The translations under genes were made by a program, and so were the position numbers. From an uncultured Planctomycetota bacterium (lineage in GTDB: Bacteria; Planctomycetota; UBA1135; GCA-002686595), in assembly GCA_903928115.1 (NCBI GenBank), contig CAIYPP010000062.1, positions 1 to 53,691 on the forward strand: a stretch of 53,691 nucleotides of DNA. The letters are read 5' to 3'. Under the pieces are notes generated by a model that was not told where the DNA came from, did not search any database, and saw nothing but the letters and a program-made list of their open reading frames with translations. Below, one piece after another: positions 16,765-25,463 of the stretch. Within the stretch, counting starts at the first letter, position 1, and each line of letters starts with the position of its first letter.

Positions 16765-17837
16765 AGCTGCTCTTCTTGACTCAGATCCTCGATCGAGGGG
16801 ACGCCGTGCTCGGCTTCGTGCCACGCTGGATCGAGGGTCTCGCCAAGCACTGCGAGCGCGTGCGAGTGATGGCGCTCGAGGTGGGGGACATCTCGGGGCT
16901 TCCGGCCCATGTCGACGTCCGCGAGATCGGCCGCAAAGGCTGGCTCGGCCGCTACCTCCGCAATCGGCGCTTTCTGAAGGAAGCTCTCGGCGAGGACGGG
17001 TTCGACGCAGTGCTGGCGCACATGGTGCCGCGCTACTCGCTGCTCGCGCACGGCATCGCGAGCAAGAGCGGTGCCGCGGAGTTCCTGTGGTACACGCACG
17101 GCGCAGTCGACGCTCGGCTCGAACGCGCCGTACGCGTTGTCGACAGCGTGTTCACCGCGAGCGAAGAGTCGCTGCGGCTCGACACGCCGAAGAAGATCGT
17201 CACGGGCCACGGCGTCGACATCGAACACTTCGCCGCACGCGGCGCGGATCCGGTACGCCCCATCCGCATCCTCGAAGTCGGACGACTCACGCCCGCCAAG
17301 GACCCCCTGACGGTGATCGCGGCTGTCGGCATCCTCGTTTCGCGCGGCTTCGACGTTCACCTCGATCTCGTGGGTGCGGGGCTCGTCTCCAGCGATGACT
17401 CCTATCGGCGTCGCGTCGCCGAGCAGATCGAGGTCGGCGCTCTCCGAGAACGCGTGAAGCTTCACGGAGCGGTTCCCTACCGTGACATCGTGCCGCTGTA
17501 CCGGGATGCCACGCTGCTCGTGAGCGCGAGCCGCACCGGCAGCGTCGACAAGGTCGTGCTGGAGGCGATGGCATGCTCGCGGCCTGTCGTCACCTGCAAC
17601 GACGCCTTCCCGCGGCTCTTCCGCGAGCTCGGCGCCGACGGCGGAAAGCTCCTCTTCGAGCCGGGGAGCGCCGCTTCCCTCGCAGAGCGCATCGAGGGAC
17701 TCCTTCGCCTGCGACAGCCGGAGCGGGCAGCGCTCGGCGAGCGACTGCGGGCGCTGGTCGCGCGCGACCACGAGGTCGACGCGCTCATGGGACGACTCGT
17801 CGAGCACATGCGATCGCGCGGAAAGGCACGGCGATGA
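16761..17837 (+). CDS. Glycosyltransferase family 4-like protein (locus GT 5)
   Basis: A 358-residue protein with GTG start overlapping the upstream stop (GTGA). The donor-binding half has VTGHGVDIEHF, ILEVGRLTPAKDPLTVIAAV, LDLVGAGL and KLHGAVPYRDIVPLYRDATL. Near the active site it has SRTGSVDKVVLEAMACSRPV, where the first glutamate of the usual E-x7-E is replaced (TGSVDKVVLEAM). The final LEAM glutamate is kept. It probably remains a retaining glycosyltransferase, but the substitution sets it apart from its neighbours. It overlaps the next gene by 4 bp. Confidence 0.83.
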   Translation: MKLLFLTQILDRGDAVLGFVPRWIEGLAKHCERVRVMALEVGDISGLPAHVDVREIGRKGWLGRYLRNRRFLKEALGEDGFDAVLAHMVPRYSLLAHGIASKSGAAEFLWYTHGAVDARLERAVRVVDSVFTASEESLRLDTPKKIVTGHGVDIEHFAARGADPVRPIRILEVGRLTPAKDPLTVIAAVGILVSRGFDVHLDLVGAGLVSSDDSYRRRVAEQIEVGALRERVKLHGAVPYRDIVPLYRDATLLVSASRTGSVDKVVLEAMACSRPVVTCNDAFPRLFRELGADGGKLLFEPGSAASLAERIEGLLRLRQPERAALGERLRALVARDHEVDALMGRLVEHMRSRGKARR

Positions 17838-19606
17838 CAGGGCCGATCCCCGAGCCGCTGGTCGAGCCGCTGCGCCGCGCGCTCTCGTGGCTCATGTCGC
17901 TGCGCGATGCCGAGGGGCGCATTCTTTGTCCCGAGCATCGCATCGAGCACACCGGCAAGAGCGCGGGCGCTGCTGTGCTCGCGGCACGGCTGTCCGTGCT
18001 CGACCGGCCGGAGCTACGCGCGGCGCACCGCGAGGTGGCCATCCAGCAGGGACGGCGCCTCGTCGCCAATCTCCACCGCGAAGGAACGAGCGAGTGCCAT
18101 ACGTTCTGGCCGGGGCGACACGACAAGTTCAACAGCTCCAATGCGGTGATCGACGGCGGCGCGTGTAGCGACGCGCTCGCGGAGCTGATTCAGACCCTCG
18201 GTGAGCACCTGACGGAGAGCGACCGCGCAGCGTTCGAGCACGCGTCGGTGCTCCACGCGCGGACCTATCTGCGCTACGCCGTGCTCGACAAGGGCATTCC
18301 AGCTCAGCGTGCGTGGGGTTTGACCGGCCTTGCCGCTGCTTGGCGCCTCAAGCGCGAGCCGGAGCTGGAGCGGGCCGCGCTCGAGGCCGTGGGTGCGCTC
18401 GAAGCCGTGCAGAACTCCGACGGCAGTTTTCCGTATCACCCGCTGCACTGGGGAGCCGAGCACGCGGGTGCGAGCGACGTGTCGAGCTTCTACCACTCGC
18501 GCATCCCCGCGTTCACGATCTTCGCGCTCGAGCATCTGGGGCGAGAGCCGCAGCGCGAGCCCTTCGCACGCTCGCTTCGTGCGGCGCTGGAGTTCGCCGA
18601 GGCCCTTCACGGGCCGGATGGGATCAAGGTCGGCCTCGTCGAGGCCAAGCCGTGGTACTGGGGCGCGGAGTACGAGGTCGCGTCACACGTCTTCGACGTG
18701 TACGCGCTGCTGAAGGCATGGAAGCTCTTCGGGGATCCGCGCTTCGCGCGCACAGCCTTGCGAGCATTTCGTTCGTGGAGCGCGCATCTGCTCTCGAGCG
18801 GCGAGCCTCGCTCTCACCTCCCCGCCGAAGGTCGAACGAAGAGCTACCAATGCCCGGTGTTCTGGGCCGCACACGCGGAGTGGATTGCGCGCGTGTTGCC
18901 GGAGCTCGCGGAAGCGGAGCGCACGCTGCCGGAGCTTCGCGGCTCGGGAAACGCTGGCATTTCGATCTCGGTTCGCTGGTTCCCCGATGCACAGCTCGCA
19001 CGTCTTGAAGACGACGCGGTGGTTGCTTGGGTGCGCGGGGGACATCCGATCGCGAACGTCCACCATGGCAGCCCGCACGGAAGCGGGCTCCTGCGCGTGG
19101 TGAGCAAGTCCGACGGGATGAGCCTCCTCGCTCGCGATCGACGCAGCGCGGACCAAGAGGGGGAGTGGAGCGCGCGCTGTGGCGGATGGGAACCTGCGCG
19201 GGGCTGGGCGAGCGGTGGCCGAGAGCTGCGCTTCTCGCTGTGGCTCGCGCGCAACCATTGGCGCGGCTCACGCTTCGCGAGCGCGTTGCTCGCGCCCTTC
19301 GAGGTGCTGCGACGCGGAGTCCTTGCGGTTGCGTCGAGCGAAGCGTCCAGCGCCTTCCATCGGGAACCTCGCGTGCACGTCGACGGATGTGGAGTCACCT
19401 TGGAGACGGGGCTCGCTTGGCGCGATGGGCGCACCGTGCCGCGTCTGGGCCTGCGACGCCGCTTCGAGCTCAGCGGTGCGGGGCTCGAAGTCGAGGAGGA
19501 GCTCTCCACGGACGAACCTCCGCGCGGGCTGGGCTTCCGCTGGCCGAGCGCTGCGAGCGAGCGTCGTGAGGACGGACCGCTGCGGCGCGCTTACCGGCTG
19601 TCCTGA
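17834..19606 (+). CDS. Uncharacterised protein in polysaccharide locus, possible alpha/alpha-toroid glycan enzyme
   Basis: A 590-residue soluble protein without signal peptide or membrane helix. Its N-terminal 370 residues are helical, with repeated aromatic and His-rich stretches (CHTFWPGRHDKFNSSNAV, GSFPYHPLHWGAEHAG, KPWYWGAEYEVASHVFDVY). This is reminiscent of alpha/alpha-toroid glycoside hydrolases and polysaccharide lyases. The C-terminal 200 residues are beta-rich, as in heparinase-like proteins. I cannot assign it to a named family. The ATG overlaps the preceding glycosyltransferase stop by 4 bp, so it is made with the polysaccharide enzymes and may trim, epimerise or regulate the polymer. 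The cytoplasmic location is inferred from the absent signal. Confidence 0.7.
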   Translation: MTGPIPEPLVEPLRRALSWLMSLRDAEGRILCPEHRIEHTGKSAGAAVLAARLSVLDRPELRAAHREVAIQQGRRLVANLHREGTSECHTFWPGRHDKFNSSNAVIDGGACSDALAELIQTLGEHLTESDRAAFEHASVLHARTYLRYAVLDKGIPAQRAWGLTGLAAAWRLKREPELERAALEAVGALEAVQNSDGSFPYHPLHWGAEHAGASDVSSFYHSRIPAFTIFALEHLGREPQREPFARSLRAALEFAEALHGPDGIKVGLVEAKPWYWGAEYEVASHVFDVYALLKAWKLFGDPRFARTALRAFRSWSAHLLSSGEPRSHLPAEGRTKSYQCPVFWAAHAEWIARVLPELAEAERTLPELRGSGNAGISISVRWFPDAQLARLEDDAVVAWVRGGHPIANVHHGSPHGSGLLRVVSKSDGMSLLARDRRSADQEGEWSARCGGWEPARGWASGGRELRFSLWLARNHWRGSRFASALLAPFEVLRRGVLAVASSEASSAFHREPRVHVDGCGVTLETGLAWRDGRTVPRLGLRRRFELSGAGLEVEEELSTDEPPRGLGFRWPSAASERREDGPLRRAYRLS

Positions 19607-19620
19607 GCCGACTTGAACGC

Positions 19621-19626
19621 TACCCT
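19621..19626 (+). promoter_or_regulatory. Candidate -10-like hexamer TACCCT, 6 nt before a start codon
   Basis: TACCCT is followed by CTCCCC and then the ATG at 19633. No Shine-Dalgarno is present in the 26-nt gap after the preceding stop. The placement matches the other TAG/TAC hexamers in the window. A weaker match to a -10 consensus than TAGGAT, it is included for comparison. Confidence 0.3.
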
Positions 19627-19632
19627 CTCCCC

Positions 19633-21702
19633 ATGAACGCCCAGCCGCAGTCCGGAGGCCTCGCGACGACCCTGAGGGCCGCGCTCAATGCGGGGCTCGG
19701 GGCGGGGCTGGGGATCGGGCTCGTCGATGGCGCGGGCGCGGGGCTGCGCACCGGAACCAGCGGCGCCCTGAACTGGCTCGGCTGCCTTGCGGCGAGCGTG
19801 CTCGTGTACGGGGCCGTCTTGTCGGTGGTGGCCCTGCTCCTCGGAACGGCGCTGCATCCTCTGCTGCGCTCCAAGCCGCTCGGCGAGCGCGTTGCGACCT
19901 TGCTCTGGGTGACGGTCGGCTCGGGCCTGACCCTCGGGCTCGTGTGGTGGACGCGGCCTTGGATCTTCCCGGGGCTTTCGATCACGGATCCCAAGCGGCT
20001 CGTCGTCTCGCTCGCCTTCCTCCCCGTCGGACTCTGGCTCGCGTGGGGCCTCGTCCGAGTGGGCGGGCGAGCACCGCTTCGAGCCAAGTGGGCCGCGGCC
20101 GCGCTCGTGCCGCTCTGCTGGCTCGGCGGCGGGGCGTTCCTCGTCGGCGCCAACGAAGACTCGCGACGCCTCGGCGAGGTCAACGAGCGCACGGCGCAGA
20201 TGCCGAACGTGCTGCTGTTCGTCTGCGACGCGATGCGTGCCGACGTACTGGGTTGTTACGGCAACGAGCGTGTTCAAACGCCGCGCATCGATGCCCTTGC
20301 GAAGGAGGGCGTGCTCTTCGAGCGAGCGCTGGTGCAGGCACCTTTCACGGGCTCGAGCTTCGGCTCTTGGTTCACCGGAAAGTACCCGCGGCGCCACGGC
20401 TTCGTGCGCATGGCGCCCGACACGCGCATGGCGCCGAACATCACGCTGGCGTCGCACTTGAAGGACGCGCCCTTGGTCGGAGGCGGGCGCATGGAGCGCG
20501 ACGACTACCACTGCGTCACGTTCATGACCGGCGCGCTCTCGCAGTCGGCGGGGCTCGCGCGCGGCTTCGACTCGTACTTCGAGTCGTTCATGGGGCACCA
20601 CCTCGTCGACGTCGAGGATCCTTGGAGCCTCTTCAGCTCCGAGCTACTGCTCTTCGTCGCACGCACCAAGCTCGCGCAGAAGTTCGACGCCACGCCGGTC
20701 GCCAGCGAGGCCTCGCGGTGGCTGCGCGCCAACGGGCGCAAGCGCTTCTTCGCGATGGTGCACCTGTTCGCCACGCACACGCCCTACGATCCTCCGGACG
20801 ACGTGCGAGCGCTGTACTGCGACCCCGCGTACGAAGGTCCGCTCTCCGTCTTCCGCTCGGACCATGCCTTCGCGATCCACGAGGGCAAGGCCAAGCCCAC
20901 GGAGGCCGATGCGCGGCAGATTCGCGACCTCTACCACGGAGGCGTGACGTACACCGATCGACAGATCGCGCAAGTGTTGGCCGAGCTGGAGCGGCAGGGC
21001 ACGCTCGACGACACGCTCGTCGTCGTGACGGCGGACCACGGGGAGGAGCTCGGCGAACACGGCGTGTGGGAGCACAACCACATGTTCCAGTCGAACCTGC
21101 GCGTGCCGCTCGTGCTGCACTGGCCGCGCAAGCTTCCTCTCGGGAAGCGCGTCGATGCGCTCGTGGAGTCCACTGACTTCCTGCCGACCGTCTGCGACCT
21201 TCTCGGCATCCAGCCTCCGCAAGAGTCCAAGCTCGACGAGCGCGGTCGCGACTACGGGACTGTCGACGGCCGCAGCGTGCTGCCGCTGCTCGACGGCCGG
21301 GCGCAGTCGATCCGCGACGTCTCGTTCGCCGAGAATGGCCTCGAGATGAGCGCGCAGGACCTGCGATGGAAGCTCGTCGTACCGGCGGTGGACGAGCAGA
21401 ACCGTCCCCTCGCGCTCGCGGGCGAGACGATCGACTCGCTCGCCGTGCGCGGCGTGGCGCGCGCGAGGCTGTTCGATCTCCAGAGCGACCCGGGCGAGAC
21501 CCGCGACGTCCTCGCAACGGAGCGAGCGCAGGCCGAGCGCCTGCTCGCGGCACTGTCGGCTTGGGACGCGTCGATGCCGATCCCGCGCATCGAGATCGTG
21601 CTCTCCCCGCGCGACGTGATCGAAAATGCGCGCCGCATGGCGGAGATCGGCTATGGCGACGGGATCGGACAGGAGCTTCCCTCGCCGGGCGGAGCGAAGT
21701 GA
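19633..21702 (+). CDS. Membrane-anchored sulfatase/phosphotransferase-like enzyme (alkaline phosphatase superfamily)
   Basis: A 689-residue protein. Residues 1-180 contain four to five hydrophobic segments. The catalytic domain starts at about 192 with MPNVLLFVCDAMRADVLGCYG, whose Asp residues are metal ligands, and ends with VVVTADHGEELGEHGVWEHN (second metal site). The expected nucleophile motif is TGSSFGSWFTG at 239-249. It matches the spacing of the sulfatase motif CxPSRxSLLTG, but Cys is Thr239, Pro is Ser and Arg is Phe. A formylglycine cannot form here, so true sulfatase activity is doubtful. A Thr nucleophile is used by phosphoethanolamine and phosphoglycerol transferases. It may decorate the exported polysaccharide. 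The next gene overlaps by 4 bp. Confidence 0.8.
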   Translation: MNAQPQSGGLATTLRAALNAGLGAGLGIGLVDGAGAGLRTGTSGALNWLGCLAASVLVYGAVLSVVALLLGTALHPLLRSKPLGERVATLLWVTVGSGLTLGLVWWTRPWIFPGLSITDPKRLVVSLAFLPVGLWLAWGLVRVGGRAPLRAKWAAAALVPLCWLGGGAFLVGANEDSRRLGEVNERTAQMPNVLLFVCDAMRADVLGCYGNERVQTPRIDALAKEGVLFERALVQAPFTGSSFGSWFTGKYPRRHGFVRMAPDTRMAPNITLASHLKDAPLVGGGRMERDDYHCVTFMTGALSQSAGLARGFDSYFESFMGHHLVDVEDPWSLFSSELLLFVARTKLAQKFDATPVASEASRWLRANGRKRFFAMVHLFATHTPYDPPDDVRALYCDPAYEGPLSVFRSDHAFAIHEGKAKPTEADARQIRDLYHGGVTYTDRQIAQVLAELERQGTLDDTLVVVTADHGEELGEHGVWEHNHMFQSNLRVPLVLHWPRKLPLGKRVDALVESTDFLPTVCDLLGIQPPQESKLDERGRDYGTVDGRSVLPLLDGRAQSIRDVSFAENGLEMSAQDLRWKLVVPAVDEQNRPLALAGETIDSLAVRGVARARLFDLQSDPGETRDVLATERAQAERLLAALSAWDASMPIPRIEIVLSPRDVIENARRMAEIGYGDGIGQELPSPGGAK

Positions 21703-22883
21703 GCGCCCAACGCAAGCTCGTCTTCGTGGCGAACACGCGGCTCCCTTCGGAGCGCGCGCAGGGGCTCCAAGTGCTCCACAGCGCATGTGCAACGGCTCGC
21801 GCGGGCTGGGATGTCGAAGTCGTCCACGCGCGCAGACGAAAGCAGATCTCGCTTCCGGTCGGAACGGACCTCTTCGCGCACAGCGGCGTCCGCGCCGGCG
21901 CGCGCCCGAAGCTCACTCCGGTGGGCTGCATCGACTGGGTCGACAGCGTCCCGCGCAGCCTGCAGTTCTGGCCCGCCCGCCTGCAGGAGTGGAGCTTCTC
22001 GCGCAGCGCAGCTCAGCACATCCTCACCTCTGCGCGCGAGTCATGGGTTCTTTCGCGCGAGATCGAGTGCGCCCACGCGCTCGCACGCGCCGGCCATCCG
22101 GCACTGTTCCTCGAAGTGCATTCCGTCCCCGGGGGAAGCCTGCGCAGGAAGTGGCTCTCGTCTGCGATGCAGCGCGCCCGCGGGGTCCTCGCGATCTCCG
22201 GCGGAGTCCGCGACGACCTCCTCGCGCTCGGCGTCGAGCCCCGCAAGCTCCTCGTCGCCCACGACGGCTTCGAGCCTTCGCTCTTCGAGCCGCGGATCGC
22301 TCGTGAGTCCGCTCGCGCCGAGCTCGGGCTGGCTCGGGACGCGCGCGTCGTCGTCTACACCGGCGGACTGCTAGCGTGGAAGGGTGTCGATGTTCTCCTC
22401 GAAGCTGCCCGCACCATGTCCGACACGATGTTCGTCATCGCCGGCGGAATGGCGGCGGATGTGGCACGACTGCGCGAGCACGCCAAGGGCCTCGCCAACG
22501 TGCGCATCGAGGGTTTCCAGCCCGCTCATCGAGTGCCGCTCTACCTCGCGGCCGCCGACGTCGCAGTGGCGCCCAATCGCTCGTCTCCCGACATTAGCTC
22601 GCGCTACACGTCGCCTCTCAAGGTGTTCGAGGCGATGGCGGCAGGTGTCACCCTGATCGCAAGCGATCTTCCGTCGATGCGCGAGCTGCTCACGCACGGG
22701 AAAGACGCTTGGCTGGTACCCAGTGACCGTCCGGACGAGCTTGCCGCAGGCCTGAAAAAAGTTCTGGGGGATGAGTCGCTGCGCGTCCGCCTCGCTCAGG
22801 CTCTCTCCGCCCGCGCCCCGGCGCACACCTGGGACGCGCGGGCGGCTCGCATCCTCGGCTGGATGGGGGAGCGGACGGCCTAG
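21699..22883 (+). CDS. Glycosyltransferase family 4-like protein (locus GT 6)
   Basis: A 394-residue protein starting at a GTG that overlaps the upstream stop by 4 bp. N-terminal RKLVFVANTRLPSERAQGLQ is followed by FLEVHSVPGG, GVLAISGGVRDDL, AHDGFEPSLFEP, VVYTGGLLAWKGVDVLLEAA, IEGFQPAHRVPLYLAAADV and SRYTSPLKVFEAMAAGV. The SPLKVFEAMA motif with one Glu is common in GT4 enzymes whose E-x7-E is degenerate. It is likely one of the chain-building transferases. The sugar is unknown. Confidence 0.87.
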   Translation: MSAQRKLVFVANTRLPSERAQGLQVLHSACATARAGWDVEVVHARRRKQISLPVGTDLFAHSGVRAGARPKLTPVGCIDWVDSVPRSLQFWPARLQEWSFSRSAAQHILTSARESWVLSREIECAHALARAGHPALFLEVHSVPGGSLRRKWLSSAMQRARGVLAISGGVRDDLLALGVEPRKLLVAHDGFEPSLFEPRIARESARAELGLARDARVVVYTGGLLAWKGVDVLLEAARTMSDTMFVIAGGMAADVARLREHAKGLANVRIEGFQPAHRVPLYLAAADVAVAPNRSSPDISSRYTSPLKVFEAMAAGVTLIASDLPSMRELLTHGKDAWLVPSDRPDELAAGLKKVLGDESLRVRLAQALSARAPAHTWDARAARILGWMGERTA

Positions 22884-22922
22884 AGCCGATCTTTCCGCCA
22901 CTCCTTGCGAGTCGTCCGCCCC

Positions 22923-24104
22923 ATGCGCGTCTTGTTTCTCACGGACTCCCTCTCCGACCTCGATGGGGTCGGGCGCTACACCGTGCGCCTCCTGCGGGCG
23001 CTCGAAGAGCAGCGTCCCGAACTCGAGGTACGAGTCCTGCTCGCGCGGAAGCACCGGCCGACGTCCGCGGAGGTCCCGGCGCACTGGAAGGTCGAGGTAG
23101 CGCTGCCGCCCGACTACTTCTTCTACATGTCGCCGCTGAAGTTCTGGGTGAACCTGCAGCTCGCTCAGCGTCGTATCGCGAAGGCGGCGCAGGGCTGCGA
23201 CTTGGTCCACGCGATCAAGGACTACCCGCACAACCTCGCGGGTCTGCTCGGCGCCGAGCGCGCAGGGCTTCCCTGCGTAGCGACCGGTCACGGTACCTAC
23301 ACGGTGCAACCCTTGGTGGACCCGCGGCACGCCGAGCGAGCCCGAGACGCGTACGCTCGGTTCGACGGAATGATCGCGGTGAGCCGCTTCACGGCCGAGC
23401 GCGTACGCGAGCTGCTGCCTGCGCAGCACCCGCTCGCGTCTCGCTTGCATGTGATCCCGAATGCCGTCGACGCCGCGAAGTACAGCCAGCGTGTGTCCGT
23501 TGACGCACGGCCTTGGCAGTCGCAGCGCTACACGCTCTCGATCGGCGAGCTCAAGGAGCGCAAAGGACATCACCTCGCGCTGGAGGCATGGTGCCGCGTG
23601 GCGCGAGCGCACACGGACCTCCATCACTACGTCGTGGGAAAGGGCGCGGGCGACGACTACGAGCGCTCCCTGCACTCGATCGTGCAGCGGGCCGGCCTGA
23701 CGGAGCGCGTCCACTTCCTCGGCAATGTGCGCGAGGACGAGAAGGTCGACCTGCTCCAGCGAGCGCAGCTCTTCCTGCACGTGCCCGTCACCGCGCGCGA
23801 CGGAGGCTTCGAGGGCTTCGGCATCGTCTATCTCGAAGCCTCGGCAGCGGGTCTGCCGTGCATCGGAACCCTCGGCTGCGGCGCGGAGGACGCGATCGTC
23901 CACGAGCGCACGGGGCTCCTCGTCGAGCAGAGCGCGGACGCCGTCGAGCGAGCGCTCGCCCGCGTGCTCGACGACGCATCGCTGCGGGATGCGATGTCGA
24001 AGGCTGGGCGAGAACACGCCGCACAGTCGAGCTGGAGCGAGAACGCCCGCGCGGTGCTCGCGATCTACGACGAGATCCTGAAGCGGCGGAGCCGCCAGCG
24101 ATGA
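22923..24104 (+). CDS. Glycosyltransferase family 4-like protein (locus GT 7)
   Basis: A 393-residue GT-B protein with N-terminus MRVLFLTDSLSDLDGVGRY. It shows CVATGHGTYTVQPL, GMIAVSRFTAERV, VIPNAVDAAKY, LSIGELKERKGHHLALEA, HFLGNVREDEKVDLLQRAQL and GGFEGFGIVYLEASAAGLP with the canonical E-x7-E. An upstream in-frame TTG (22905) is possible, but the ATG at 22923 starts exactly at the conserved first strand. It overlaps the flippase gene by 4 bp, implying coupling of sugar addition and export. Confidence 0.88.
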   Translation: MRVLFLTDSLSDLDGVGRYTVRLLRALEEQRPELEVRVLLARKHRPTSAEVPAHWKVEVALPPDYFFYMSPLKFWVNLQLAQRRIAKAAQGCDLVHAIKDYPHNLAGLLGAERAGLPCVATGHGTYTVQPLVDPRHAERARDAYARFDGMIAVSRFTAERVRELLPAQHPLASRLHVIPNAVDAAKYSQRVSVDARPWQSQRYTLSIGELKERKGHHLALEAWCRVARAHTDLHHYVVGKGAGDDYERSLHSIVQRAGLTERVHFLGNVREDEKVDLLQRAQLFLHVPVTARDGGFEGFGIVYLEASAAGLPCIGTLGCGAEDAIVHERTGLLVEQSADAVERALARVLDDASLRDAMSKAGREHAAQSSWSENARAVLAIYDEILKRRSRQR

Positions 24105-25459
24105 AGCACAAGCTGCTCTCACTCCTGCGCTCCAAGTTCGTCAAGGACACCTTGACCCTTCAGGCGAGCGGATTCCTGACGCAAGCCAGCGGTTTTGCGT
24201 CGTCCGCGTTGCTCGCGTTCGTCCTCGGCGCGCACGGTCAGGGGCTCTTCGTGATGGCTGTCACGCTGCAGGCCCTGCTCTTCAACTTCGTCAACGTCGG
24301 CGTCATCCAAGCCACCGTCAGCCAAGTCGCAGCGGCAAGCACGCGCGGGCTGGAAGAGAAAGTGGCGGCGTGGCTCGCGTTCCTTGTGAAGACGTATCTC
24401 TTCACCGGCGGCCTGATGGTCGTCGTGGGCTACTTCGCGCTTCCCGAGCTGTGCGAGCGGATCTACGGCGACGACCTGCCCGCCGAGGAAGCCCGCGACC
24501 TCGGACTGTGGGCCTGGTGGCTCACATGGTGGATCCTGCTCGATACCCCGCGCGCGGTCGCGCAGGTCGCCTTCCACGCGACGCGTCGAATGACGCCGCT
24601 TGCGCAGCTCGACGCGTCCCACGAGTTCATCCGCTTCTTCCTCACGCTCGGCGGAGTCGTGATCACGAACTCGCCCGCTGGAGCCGTTCTTGGAGAGATC
24701 GCGAGCCGCGCCTGCGCTGCCTATCTCGCACTGAACATGTATCGCAACGCGCGCGTGGATGGCTCCGCATGGCTGCCTTCCTGGCGCCAAATCTGGGTGA
24801 AAGTGCCGGGGATTCCGCTGCGCCAAGGGCTCCGACTCGGCCTGCGCCTCGGGCTCCTGAAGAACGCGACCACGATCTTCATCAACGTGCTCCCGCGCCT
24901 CTTGCTCTCAGGCTTCGCGAGCTTCGCTTGGGTCGCGTACTTCAACATCGCGCAGAAGATCATGGGACTCGCGACGATCGCCATGCAGGGCGTGTCTCGC
25001 AACGTTCTGCCGGCCTTGTCGGCAAAGCGCGGCAACAACGACTTTGCGGGCTTCCGGCGACTGTACTGGCGAGCCAGCCTGATCGGCGGCGTCGCCATCA
25101 CCCTCGCGCTCGGGCTGGGACTCTTGATCGCGAAGCCTGTGATCGCTCGCTTCTATCCGTCGGACTACACCGAGCCCGTGTTCGAGTGCTGCTGGATCCT
25201 TGCCATCGGCATGGTTCCCATGGGCTTTGGAGTCGCGCTGGACCCGTTCTACATCCTCACGAACAAGATGCGGGCGAACCTCACGGTCGCGCTCGTCGGC
25301 GCCATCGTCACGATCCCGATCAACGTGTACATCACGATGCTTTGGCCCGAGCGTGGACCCGTGTGGGGACAGGCGATCTACCTGTCGTGGGCGCTGATCC
25401 ACTTCCTCTACATCGCGCAATGGCTGCACAAGCAGCGCGACGCGGAAGTATGGAGCTGA
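24101..25459 (+). CDS. Lipopolysaccharide/oligosaccharide flippase (Wzx-like, MOP superfamily)
   Basis: A 452-residue polytopic membrane protein with 12 or so hydrophobic segments, such as ASSALLAFVLGAHGQGLFVM, TYLFTGGLMVVVGYFAL, GGVAITLALGLGLLIA and LTVALVGAIVTIPINVYI. The N-terminal TLTLQASGFLTQASGFASS and the paired bundle layout fit Wzx/MATE-like translocases, which flip undecaprenyl-linked repeat units across the inner membrane. The ATG overlaps the upstream stop by 4 bp (ATGA). It is the only flippase candidate in the locus, with no recognisable Wzy partner in the window. The call rests on topology and context. Confidence 0.85.
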   Translation: MKHKLLSLLRSKFVKDTLTLQASGFLTQASGFASSALLAFVLGAHGQGLFVMAVTLQALLFNFVNVGVIQATVSQVAAASTRGLEEKVAAWLAFLVKTYLFTGGLMVVVGYFALPELCERIYGDDLPAEEARDLGLWAWWLTWWILLDTPRAVAQVAFHATRRMTPLAQLDASHEFIRFFLTLGGVVITNSPAGAVLGEIASRACAAYLALNMYRNARVDGSAWLPSWRQIWVKVPGIPLRQGLRLGLRLGLLKNATTIFINVLPRLLLSGFASFAWVAYFNIAQKIMGLATIAMQGVSRNVLPALSAKRGNNDFAGFRRLYWRASLIGGVAITLALGLGLLIAKPVIARFYPSDYTEPVFECCWILAIGMVPMGFGVALDPFYILTNKMRANLTVALVGAIVTIPINVYITMLWPERGPVWGQAIYLSWALIHFLYIAQWLHKQRDAEVWS

Positions 25460-25463
25460 CGTG

